A DNA stretch of 64,000 nt from Gonapodya prolifera JEL478 (taxonomy: Eukaryota; Monoblepharomycota; Monoblepharidomycetes; Monoblepharidales; Gonapodyaceae): positions 412,288 to 476,287 of the forward strand of contig KQ965737.1 of assembly GCA_001574975.1 (NCBI GenBank), read 5' to 3'. The notes under the pieces are model-generated. The model did no database searches, was not told the origin of the DNA, and saw nothing but the letters and a program-made list of their open reading frames with translations. Shown one piece after another: positions 36,066 through 46,620 of this stretch (positions are counted from its first letter, which is position 1; every line of letters begins with the position of its first letter). The position numbers were made by a program, and so were the translations under genes.

Positions 36066-39000
36066 TCAGAAGAAGTCCGCTAGAGTAGTTCCACCAGCCC
36101 TCGTCGGTGGAGCATAATCATCATCCCTCCGCCCTCTTCCACCTCTTCCCCTCCCTCTATGTCCGCTTCTACCACCACCTCCACCCCGTGCTCCTCTACC
36201 CCCATCCCCACCTCCTGTACTTCCTCTGCCGGCGCCCCCTCGAGCAGAACCACCTCTGCTACCTTTGTCACCTCTGCCACCTCGCCGACCTCGACCTCGA
36301 CCACGTCCACGCCTTCGGGCGAACAGTCGAGCAAACCTGCGAACCCAAAACATGAGCGCAACGTCGATAAAATAACCTCACTGGAGGTTATTCTTACGTC
36401 GTTTCCACCACCCCCGCGAGATCTTCTTCATCACATTGGATGCAAGATTCCCGCAAATCTTCTCGTTCCGCTTTCTTTCCGAAGGATAGGTCCAAGAGAC
36501 GGCAGCCGCAATCTTCACATGATGTTGGACACAGTGTGACATCTGTTTAAACTTTAGTGACACGGTATGTGCGAGGACACCTGGTACCAAACTCACTGTG
36601 AACGCTGTCGTCGAATGACATGACCAAGGTGCATTGATTGCAGCAGATCTGGAGTAGGCAGAGACGGTGGAGGCATTCGCAATGTTGTCCAATCCCGATA
36701 AACTCACCTTCCATCGAGGAGCGCTCGTGGCATCCAGAATCATAACGCCCTTACACCGCTCCTCAGGGCATGGACATACCCCGCATCGTACCGCCGAATG
36801 CTCGCAAGTCGTCACAGGACACTGGTTGCATCCCTTCAAAACAGATTCTCCAGACTCTTAGAATATCGGCCTCTGAACATTGACTACTCACCATCGGAGC
36901 TTCCACCAGACCCTCTTCCACTATCGGGGGTGTGGAGTAACATCGAGGGCAAAAGGGGAAACCTTTGCCCTTGGAGCCGGTTGTAAAGTAAACGAGCTCA
37001 AATCCATCTAAAGGGCACTTCAGCTCCCGGTAAAGCTGATTTACACATTATTTTAGTCGACAACCTTTTAGGAATTGTGCAAACTTGACTTACCTTGATC
37101 GTGCCCCCTTGCGGAACCGCATAAGTCTCATCGCAAGTGCGACAGTGCAAGCGTTGCGGTCTCAGTGCTAGATAATTAAGGTAGCGCCGGCATCTGCCGC
37201 ACTTAGATAACGGTCGTCCAGATGAAGCGAGCGGACTAAAGGTAGCCTCGAATAAGTTGTCCTGGAAACGTGTGAGAGCTTCAACTGAGAGGAAGAAGAG
37301 TTCACACCCGTACCATCTTGTCAATATTTTCGGAGAAAAAACGGAACTTGGCGCGAAACACATCGAGCTCTTCCTTGAGCACTTCGTCCGCTGGTAAAGC
37401 TCCACTCGCGACCAATGAAATACGCTTCTCCATCGCAGAGCGTAGCCTAAATGTGATTGATAGTGTGGAGTTGGATGAACCGCTTAATTAACTGAACTAA
37501 GGTAAGCGATGTAACTCACGTGGGTAAGCTAAGTTCGGGATCAATTTTTTCTGTCAGATAAGAATGGGTCGCACTTGGCATATTATATGATTGCCGTGAG
37601 TTGACACTACTCACGATACCCGTGGATGAGAACTATCCCCAAATTTGTCGGCACAAGTCGCCGCCGAGGCCCCTCAACCTGTTTGACAGATGTCGTTAGC
37701 TGTGCCCATGTCGTGAAATACAACCGACTCACAGTGACGTAGCGACGATTGACAATATTTTCAATGTGTAAGGCCATCGATGCGTCCGTGCCAATACCCT
37801 TTTCCCAAAAGTGTGAGTTTTTGGCTGCCTGGTGTCAGATATCGCTGCTCACCAGTCTTTCCATCTCGCCCACCATCTCACCCTCCGTCAAATACTCCGG
37901 CGGCTTTGTGACACCTTCTCGCACCACCACATCCTCCAGCGGGTACTCTTTATCGGGTTCTAGTCCAGGCGGAAGTTCATCGCCTCCTTTCACTTCCCCG
38001 GACTCATCTTCATTATCGTCGTCCTCGGGCTCATCATCATCTCTATCGGAAGGGCCGTGCCGCCACGCCCAGTGCGCGACCGATGCAAATCCGAGATAGA
38101 GGAGGCGACGGCCGGTTGTGGTAAATGTGGGTTCAGTACCTCCTGCCTTTGCGTTACCAAGTGAGAATGTCACGCTTGTCCGCAAGTACTTCAAGTTGGG
38201 CGATAAAGAAGCGATAAACGTCCGCTGGCTCAGGCGAAACAGAGCTTATCGAACCGTCATATAAATCGTGTTTGAAGCCACTCACAGTGATCATATCATA
38301 CAACCGCCAGTCGCTACCTGCCAGATCAAACTCTGTGGCACACCGCGTTGGCGTTCTAGACAAGACAGCCGCTGCTTTCAAGTAAATTTTCGACATAAAA
38401 TGCGAACGTGCAGTCATACATAGGTGGATGGTCTCCCTTGTCAACTCCCCCTTCCGGTCTCTTTACACCTTCTTTGAGGAGCTCTCGCACATAGCTACCC
38501 CACGCAGGGTGATCTTTATGCGGCAATAACGCTCCAGCAAGATCAAAGGTGGGTGGGTACGCTGTCGTCTCTGTGCGTGGATAGGCTTCACGCAAATGTT
38601 AAGGAGTCTTCCATAACATGAAAAAGACAGGCACACATACATATGAACCCCGATGTATAGAGACGTTCGGAAATGGACATCTCATGACAGGTATTGATTT
38701 TTTCGTTGTTCGTTGGACCTCAAGGTGTACTCACTGCTTCGGCCGGGGACATTCCAAGTCGTTTTGATGCCGCTGAGATTTACATCCGTTGGTTCCATTT
38801 TCCCTTTTTGTAAGAAAGACATTTTCCCTTGTCCCACCTTTCAGCATTTCCACCGTGTTCAATGCACGGGGTCTTTGCACGGTTCGTTTGTCGTCCGAGA
38901 GTCTAACGACTCTGTGAATGTGGTGCAACAGAATGCAGCAAATGCAAAAAAAGTCAAGAGTCTTTGAGAACTTACCTTGCTACACCCTTTCCCCTGAGTG

Positions 39001-40139
39001 TGTCTCTCATTGCATTTGCTTTGTTCCTTTCCCAAAACCTGCCTTTGTCACTGGGAACGGCCAAGGCACGGCCGCTTACGGAGATTCGAGCTCGCAGAGT
39101 CCAGAACGAACGAGGCTCAAAAGAAAGAATGGCGTCGCGGCGCGCAACGGCAAGCGCGAGTCTAGTAGGTGGTAGGTTGTGGTTGTGATTATATCGCCAA
39201 CAAGGGTTAACTCAATGGCTTACGTGGGAGTCTGACATGGTCCAAATGAAATGGTAGACGAGTCTAAGTTCCCATACTTGCCTTGAAAAAACCGAGTTTG
39301 GAAACGAGTGAATGAAACACCAATTTTGAGGTCGAGTTCCTGTCTAACATCGACCGCCTTCGCCTCCAAGTGAGCATCTCAATACATAGACTAGATACTA
39401 TGACTCACTTTGGCTTCGTTCTCGTTTGGTAGGCCCAGCTTTGCCATCGCAGACTTGATTTCGGTCGCGGTTATAGCGGAGAAGCGAGCTCGAAGGATGA
39501 GAGATCGCTTCGATCCACCTCCTGGAGGTGCTCGCATGTTCGGTTGAGCACACTTCATTACCTCGTAGCAACTGGCATTCATTGGGTGAACTATCGAGGG
39601 ACACATTCCCGTTGTAAATAAGGACCCACATGTTCTCTCCTTCACGATCGCAATCGAGCCACAAGACGAGATAATTAGCACCCTTTGCCTCCACTTGCAA
39701 ATGCTTTGCGACATGCTGCTTCGGATTCGACTCATTCTTCTCGGTGGGAGCGTCATATAATTCGATGGGGGGAACAGCATCCCAGTTGTTGTAGGCCGAT
39801 GGAAAATCGATACTAAAAACGTGTCCCAGAACACTTGTAGGGACCATGCGGCACAGGAATGTAATTATGTGTCGAAGTTGAACATCCAAATGAAACGACG
39901 CACCTGGTCATACGAAAAGTAGCCTGCTGGTCATGCCACATTCCGTTCCACTCCCAAACGTTGGTAGCGATCCCTATGCCGTGCATATTATCGTTTCATT
40001 GCGGGTTAAGCGAGGGTTATCGATGACTAGGAATGCCCTCCCGCTCACCACGACGCATCTGGATCCCTCCACCAGCCAGGATCTTGGCAATAGATTCCGC
40101 AAGTGACGGTTTCTCCGCCACCATCAGCACAAGAACCAT
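36066..40139 (-). CDS. TOP3B: DNA/RNA topoisomerase III beta with C-terminal RGG box
   Basis: Twenty-two exons, 947 aa: 40049-40139, 39904-39973, 39630-39833, 39409-39571, 39224-39363, 38976-39161, 38838-38911, 38735-38772, 38641-38680, 38420-38585, 38286-38355, 37853-38224, 37733-37828, 37615-37678, 37520-37550, 37314-37446, 37094-37261, 36892-37035, 36708-36833, 36597-36648, 36398-36542, 36066-36336. Every junction keeps phase. The TOPRIM domain opens with [13 protein letters not shown] and contains the acidic [11 protein letters not shown] motif. The catalytic Tyr is in GFISYPRTETT (residue about 337, the same place as Tyr336 in human TOP3B). GDHPPITPT and KGIGTDAS follow. Several four-Cys zinc fingers (CGRC..CRTC, CPRC, CNQCP, CPCPE, CCNQC, CEDCGC) lead to a long Arg-Gly-Gly tail. 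TOP3B, with its TDRD3 partner, relaxes DNA R-loops and acts on RNA through the RGG box. Beta-type domain order and fingers separate it from yeast-type TOP3 (alpha). 5' half duplicated at 44.7 kb. Confidence 0.92.
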
Positions 40140-40560
40140 TTTCCCCTTCGTACGACAGGGAAACTAATGGACTGGCGATCGATTGCTTTGGTCGGCCGAA
40201 TTGTACTTCCTAAAACACTTCTCGGAATGCAGGCGGGAAATTCTGAAGCGCCTACTTCCAAGACTCCCAGTCACTACTGGAATCCGCAACGGCCAGAGAC
40301 GTCTCGCTGGTGGTCAATGTTCTCAAAGTATCCCTCGATTTGAACGTTCGGTGCGAGTCGCGCGACTCTAAGAAATGAATTGAATGAGTCGCGCATCAAA
40401 ACCTTGATTCTTTGGCTCACTGCTGTTCAATCGAGGGTGGACAGTGATGTTCATGAGAACACGGCTCTGCCTGTTTCTTGGGGGGGTGATGAAGGATGCC
40501 CTTCAACATCACGCTTTCAACACGCCGAAGCACTGGAAGCACTTTTTGCAGTGACTTGCT
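38731..40560. repeat. Tandem-duplicated segment, copy 1 (5' half of TOP3B plus ILK 5' fragment)
   Basis: This segment matches 44737-46620 in the same orientation with an offset near 5.9-6.0 kb. Identity is visible over long stretches, for example at 39950 against 45874 and 40107 against 46025. The left edge falls at the end of TOP3B exon 8; the right edge falls inside the ILK exon 2/intron 2 region. The two copies have diverged by substitutions and small indels. Confidence 0.85.
40160..40560 (+). pseudogene. Truncated 5' fragment of the ILK gene
   Basis: Bases here align with the start of the complete ILK gene (46.1-46.6 kb): the start region near 40228, the first ankyrin-like exon, the intron with its GT-AG edges and part of exon 2. 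Roughly 90 bp of exon 1 are missing relative to the complete gene, the frame is interrupted, and the homology stops before the second ankyrin repeat. The remaining ankyrin and kinase exons do not follow. It is the inner, truncated copy created by the tandem duplication and has no plausible product. It keeps the head-to-head position to TOP3B that the complete ILK gene has to the TOP3B pseudogene. Confidence 0.8.
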
Positions 40561-40935
40561 CTCCCGTGTCGCTCTTTTCCTCCTCTGGGCTCTTGGGATT
40601 TTTCGTGAGTTTACGCGTCACCTCGCCCCAACCAGCCACGCGCCCCATCTCAGTCGGAAAGGAGTTTAAGAACCGTGGATTTTGCTTTCAAATCTAAATC
40701 ATTTCCCACATTGGCTGCAGTGGTTCTGTGCCACCGCTCTCCATCGGTCCTGCAATCCTCCTTGCCCACCTTGACAACCTCCCCTCACCACTTGCGAGTG
40801 GAGAGTGTCAAACTTTTGGAACTGCTGGCTCAATCGGAAGATCCAAGTTTGTACTGATACCCTTGCAAGTTGCAACTTCAAATACAATACTCCAACTAGA
40901 CTGCAATGAACAATTATCATTTGGACGCATTCCTT

Positions 40936-42858
40936 CTAAAACCTCATCTTCTTCAACCAGTCACGGTAAAGCCAGTCGGCCATCTCTGATCCAAACAAAA
41001 ACCTCGAATTCACAAACCCTTCGTAGTAGAGCCCTGAGCCCAGCTCCAACATCACAGGCACAAAGTACCCGCCCAGCCTCTTCATCTTGTCCAACGGGAT
41101 AGTGCCGACCTCTGAGAGGTACGTTGGGCTCGGGGTGATACGCACTGGGGTCTTGGGACTTCCATGGACGCGAATTTGGACCCTGTGAAACGCCAACACA
41201 CAGCACCACAACTTTTGAATCTGTGCCAGTACCCTTCCAAAGTAGCAACTCGTACCTACCGCTTGGGATCCCCCACAACTGCCTCCACGTCCGCTTTCCA
41301 TGCCGAGCCGCGCGGTAAAGAATACTTCGAGCCCACCGCATGGGGCTCGGGGCAAACGAGTTGGTTCCCCGCCTCGGGAAGCATGTAGAGCTCCTTGCGT
41401 ACCAGCTTGAATTCGGCCGCCTCTTCCAATACGATCCATCGCGGGTCAGCGGGGACCCATGTGCTCCAGTCGCGGTGTACGTAAATGGTGGCGGAGAGTT
41501 TCACACGATGAACCTCGGTCGTGTAGCCCCAGATGATCTCCTCGTTGGCGGCCTTACGACACAGTACTCCTCCACGGTCGATTCTGGTTGGAAAATGGGT
41601 GTGGTGGGCTTTAAGCTCGATATGCACTGCACGGGGGTGATGGGTCAGACACGGTGAAACAGAATGACCCCACCACGTTTTCAAAAGTCAGAGTGCTCAC
41701 ATTGGCTAAGAATATGTGCCTGAATACTGCAAAGTCCAGCATCGATTTCCAAATGGTCAGGCGTGGTCGACGTTGATGCAGTGGCGATGATTGAGGATCC
41801 TGTCTCAACCGCTGGCGGTGTACCATAGGCTTCCTCCAGCCCCACCCTTTCGAAATCGGATGTGATGTTGGTTCCACTGCTTTCAGAAGCTGCGAACATA
41901 CGGGTTAGAAGCTCCGGTGGTCGTGGCGGGGGATGGAGATGTAAACACTCGTACATGTAGTTTCGTCTTCAATAAGAACATAGTCTGAATCGCCGGTGAG
42001 AGATAAAGTTGACGAAGAAGGCCGGTGCGATCTGGCATGTGCAGGGACAAAGGGTCCAAAGGGATGTTGATATGAAATTAAGCTTTGGCTCCCAGCCTCC
42101 AACAGACTCAACGTACCTCGTACTGGAGGTGCCCGTACTCGATTGGGAAGAAGACGAACTCGAATAGTTGAGGGACGGACGACTTTGCCAATTGGTCACA
42201 GGGTTGGCTTGTGACTCGCTCGGAGGCAGGGACGACATGGCGACTTCAACGCGCGGTTGATTGTTGATGCGTAAGAGTTCGTCACAAATATGTGGATGAT
42301 TTTTTCTGAAATGTTTCATGATGTTGTACGTGCTGCAGCCCGTGACCACCCCATTCGTCACGTCTTGAAGATCCCATGTGACTCATGAGATGGTGATGTA
42401 AATATCACACCAAGACGTGAACCAACCTGCTTTCCAACAAGCAATTTTACTACCCGTCGTCCAACAGGTGCGACATGTCACCACGGTGCGGCTGCCAGTT
42501 TTACGGAGACAAAGCAAGTCCGTCATATTTTTAAGTTGAATACTCGTCCTAGGCCCATTCCGACCCTGGAAACGCGAGCTGAATTGAGCATGATTTTCCT
42601 CGAAGTGGTTGAGGACGTTTTTGAGCAGGGAACCTTTAATCGTGTTGAAGTCGAGCGACTTTTCTGTTTGATCGTCGTGGAGGGGATTGGAGCAAGCAAT
42701 GTGGAAGCGATCCCCGATGCAAAAAAAAATAAGCTTCACTGACCATCTTCGAACTGGTGACTGCATTTGCGGCAGAACAGAAAGACCTTTGCGAGGTCTG
42801 ACCGGCGAAGGTATCCGCGGGCGACCGCGTTGTTGATGGGGACACTGGGCGCGGGCAT
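40936..42858 (-). CDS. Unknown protein with two BED-like zinc fingers and a novel C-terminal domain
   Basis: Seven exons, 492 aa: 42744-42858, 42427-42663, 42117-42363, 41955-42031, 41701-41889, 41260-41626, 40936-41182; phases agree. Two fingers of the pattern Cys-x2-Cys ... His-x4-His are visible: the first with FCRKCS and NHFEENH (about residues 32-70), the second with TCRTCW and KHFRKNH (about 100-140). The spacing and the aromatic context fit BED-type fingers, which are DNA-binding and often derived from hAT-type transposases. A Ser-rich low-complexity linker follows. The last 200 residues are a well-ordered, Trp/Tyr-rich region (WIVLEEAAEF, WSTWVPADP, MADWLYRDW) that I do not recognise. 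No DDE-type transposase catalytic motif was seen. The gene lies in the DNA between the two duplicated TOP3B/ILK segments. Exon 4 borders are the least certain. Confidence 0.7.
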
Positions 42859-44736
42859 TTCCGAGGATCGAATTGAGCTCGGTTGCTGACACACGCAAGT
42901 GGAGGTATTGAAGGTACTAATTGATATATGAGGGCCTATGAAGGTAAGCAGAGGGTGCGTGACCGCGGGTACTCGCTGAGGCCCCGTCCCCGGTTTGACC
43001 GGAAACGTGTTTTCGCGCCGCTGGGCTGGGGGACAGGGACGGAGACGGGGAGCGACTGCAATGACTGCGCCTGCCGGGCGTGGGCCGAGACGGCGGCAAA
43101 CAATCGAGCAAGCCACGCTCTCTCTCTCGCACACGCAACACTCGTACACCCTACACTCAATACACTCGCTTGTTGCAACGGAGTCTTTTAGCAGCGCGCT
43201 GACTTTGGCATTTCCCATCCTGAAGCCAGTGCGTGTCGTGCAAACGTTCGCACAGCCAGACGGGCATTTGGCAGTCTTGTAGCTGCAATTGCCTCTGAAC
43301 CCTTTCCGTTTCTGCATCTTCGCCTCTCTAGACTGACGACGGCATTGAAGGTGTTCCTGTCGTCCAAGGCGGCCGGGACCGTATCACTGAAATTTGAAGT
43401 GGCTGCCTTCGTTCGGGAATTCTTCCCTGCACTTGAATTCCCCTTGTCTGAGGAACGAGTTTCCTTCATACAGTCGTAATTTCGCGTTGTTGTTGACCGT
43501 GCCCTCCCACCCTCCCACTGTGCACTCGTCAAGCTCGTCGTCGTCACTTCTGGTGCTTCATCGCTCAACAGAGGATCCGTTGGACGTCCACAATGTCCAT
43601 TGAATCGGTTGGAACTAAGTAAGGCTCTTCTGGTGAAGCAGATTGCCAGGGTGAATGAGTCGTTAGATTCGTAGACGAGAGAATTCTTGGACATGCATGA
43701 GCTGTAGTGAGAGCAACTCTTCATTGTAAATCTCTCGCTTTTATGCATCATATGTTGTCATCAGTTCTGCAACCGCTGAACATTTCAGCGTCAGCTTCAT
43801 ACTTCTGACCCCATACCCGGTTTGTCTCACCAGATCAAGCAACTCGGACGAAACGGGACAATGGAACAATGTGCACAAATCGGATGGCTGTCCCGGATCT
43901 TTATTTCACGAACCGCCTGCCATTGTGGGCCGGGTACCCACGGCAAACGGTAGGACCTTCGGTTACTCTCTGTTAGACGGCTGTTGAACTACTCGTCCGA
44001 GGGGTGGTCGAGAAGAGTGTGCATGAAGAATAGAGTTTGCAGGAAATATGGAGTATCGAAATGTTCGGAGTTGCTGTGGTGGAACGAGAATGACATTCAA
44101 TTGGGAAATGAAGCTTTCTTTCAAATAATACTGTCAAAATGTGTTCATCTGCAAAATCTCTCGCTTCAAAAATGCGAATCACACGTTACAATACATACTT
44201 TGCTACCGCGAAATGTTCCAGCGCAAACGTCATCCTTCAGTCTGCACCAACTTTGACACATCCGATCAAGGATCACGCAACCTCTACACCTCCAACCACT
44301 CATTGACCAAAATTGATTGGACGACTCACCCGATAGTTTGTGGAGATGGCTGCGTACACGCAGTGTCCAAAGTCAGTGACCTTGCGTGTGATTCCACCTT
44401 TGAGACCATGTGCAAAGTTCGGCGGAGGAGTTGCTCTGGGGCCGAATGAACAATGGGTTGGGCAGCCACGCTAGCTGAAAGGACTGTTGAACATCGGTCT
44501 GACAACCTAAAATCCGAAGAAGAACACACAATGTTGGTGGGCCAATCGATAAGCCCGGCTTTTCTATGCTTACCAGCGCAGCCAACTCCACTTCCTTGTG
44601 GTTCTTTCATATCTTCTTGCATAGTGGGAAAGACACGACAACACGGGTATGAATTTGAATGTCTAGAGAGGTTCCGAAGAGGACTTACCATGTCAGGTGA
44701 TGACTTTCCGAATTGTTCTAGACTCTGCAATTGTAC
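42859..44736. other. Non-coding or unrecognised region between BED-finger gene and TOP3B pseudogene
   Basis: About 1.9 kb. The minus strand has a 187-codon open frame (43188-43751), Ser/Thr-rich and with no domain, and a Cys-rich frame just below it (42859-43317). Either could be an unassigned 5' exon of the BED-finger gene, but no splice chain convinces me. 43984-44730 shows only short frames. No terminal inverted repeats were found at the edges of the 40.56-44.74 kb insert by eye. Confidence 0.45.
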
Positions 44737-46055
44737 TCACTGGCCACTGCTTCAGCGTGGGACATTCCCAGTCGTTTCGTTACCGCTGAAATGAAGAGTT
44801 TCACCAGTTGAGTCAACTTTTCTCCCGTAAAAAAGTCATAGTTCGTCGTTCCACCTTTCAGCTTTGGCACCGCTTCCAACGCACGTGGCCTTTGCACGGT
44901 TCTTTTGCTGTCCGACAATCAAACGACACTGTAATGTGGTGCAACGTGATACCACAGATGCAATACAAAGTCAAGGTCTTTATGACCTAACCTCCTTTCC
45001 CCGGTGTGTGTTTCTCATGGCATGTGCTTTGTTCCTCGTGACGGCCAAGGCGCAGCTGCTTACGGAGATTCGGACGCGCAGAGTCCAGACGAACGATGCT
45101 CAAAGAAAGAATGGCATCGCTGCGAGCACCAGCAGCGCAAGTCCCGTACATTATGGTTGAGAGTATGTTGTCAACAAGGGGTAGATCGATGGCTTACGTG
45201 GGAGTCTGACATGGTCCAAAAGAAATCGTAGAAGAGTCCAAGTTCCCATATTTGCCTTGAAAGACAATTGAGTTTTGAAACGAGTCTATGAAACACCAAT
45301 TTCGAGGTCGAGTTCGTTTTGTCTAACATCCACCTTCCACTCCAAGTTAGCATCTACATATATAAGCTAAATGCTACGACTCACTCTGGCTGAATTGATT
45401 CTGGCGCGGCTATGGCGTCGAAGTGAGCTCGAACGATGACAACGCTTCGGTGCACCTCCTGGAGGTGTTTGCATGTTTGGTTGCGCACACTTCATTACCT
45501 CCTCGTCTCGAGAGGAAATCCCCTGCTTGAAAGAAGCACCCATATGTTCTCTCCATACGATCGCGAATCCAGCCACAAGACGAGATAGCTGGCACCTTTG
45601 GCCTCCACTTGCAAGTACTTTGCGACATGCTACTTTGGATTCAACTCGTTCTTCCTTGTGGGAGCGCCGTATAATTCGATGGGGGGAACAGCATCCCAGT
45701 TATTGTAGGCCGACCGAAAGCAAATACTAGAGACGCTATTTAGAACGCTTGTAGGAAGATGCGGTGAAAAAATATCATTGAATTGGAGGTGGTATGTAAC
45801 AACCCCATCAAACGACACACCTGGCCGTAACGAAGAGTAGCTTGTTGGCAATGCCACATTCCGCTCCACTCCCAAACGTTGGTAGCGATCCCTATGCTGT
45901 TTATGTTATCGTTTCATTGCGGGTTGAGTGAGGGTTATAAACCATGAGAATGCATTGCAGCTCACCACGCCGCATCTGAACACCCCACCAGTCAGAATCT
46001 CGGCAATAGATTCGGCAAGTGTCGGTTTCTCCGCCACCATCAGCACAAGAACCAG
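44737..46055 (-). pseudogene. TOP3B pseudogene (N-terminal half only)
   Basis: A decayed second copy of TOP3B exons 1-8 on the same strand as the complete gene. Recognisable pieces are [17 protein letters not shown] at the N-terminus, the [18 protein letters not shown] segment of exon 3, and KRLGMSHAEA of exon 8. It is broken in several ways: the start codon ATG reads CTG, exon 1 has a one-base loss near its end, and a Gln codon after the exon 3 segment NELNPK is a stop. The copy ends at the exon 8 border, so the catalytic Tyr exon, the zinc fingers and the RGG tail are absent. Divergence from the complete gene is moderate, suggesting the duplication is not very recent. Confidence 0.85.
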
Positions 46056-46620
46056 TTTACCCTTCGAACGTGGGGGAAACGGAATGTCTTGAAGCAGATC
46101 TATTGCTTTGGTCACTATCGCTTGAACTCTCTCTTTTCGAAGCTCTGAAACAATTCTCCCAATGAAGGCGGACAATTCTGGAGCTCCTACTGTTTTAGTT
46201 GAGCGCCTGTATGCGGCCGCACCCATTTCGCCAATCGCGGGTCCACTCATGCGGGATGAGGACGGCGCGACATCGCATTACAACTTTCAAGACTCCCAGG
46301 CACTGCTGGAAGCCGCAAAGGCGGGAGACGTCTCACTGGTGGTCGATATTCTCAAAGAAACACTGGATGTAAACGTTCGGTGCGAGTCGCGCGATTGTGC
46401 GAAAATGAATGGAATGAATGAACCATCCAAAAACCACGATTCTCTCGCGCACTGCTATTCAAATCGACGCTGTACAGTGATGTTCATGAAAACACGGCTC
46501 TACATGTGGCTTGCAGAGCTGGTGGGTGGTCGGTGCTTAAAGGATTGCTTCAAAATGCCCCCGTCCGACCGGTGGTCGCACTCTAACAGGATACGCCGAA
46601 GTCCTGGAAGCCCTTCTTGA
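44737..46620. repeat. Tandem-duplicated segment, copy 2 (TOP3B pseudogene plus ILK 5' region)
   Basis: Direct-orientation partner of 38731-40560. Here the ILK side continues into the complete ILK gene, whereas the TOP3B side is cut off. Together the copies show the classical outcome of a tandem duplication whose unit began inside one gene and ended inside its divergent neighbour. Confidence 0.85.

Noticed and set aside
43188-43751. 187-codon minus-strand open frame upstream of the BED-finger gene
   Set aside because: Ser/Thr-rich, no domain, and no splice path into the BED gene that improves the model; left as unassigned.
40561-44736. Insert between the duplicated segments as an intact DNA transposon
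   Set aside because: No terminal inverted repeats, target-site duplication or transposase core could be seen by eye.
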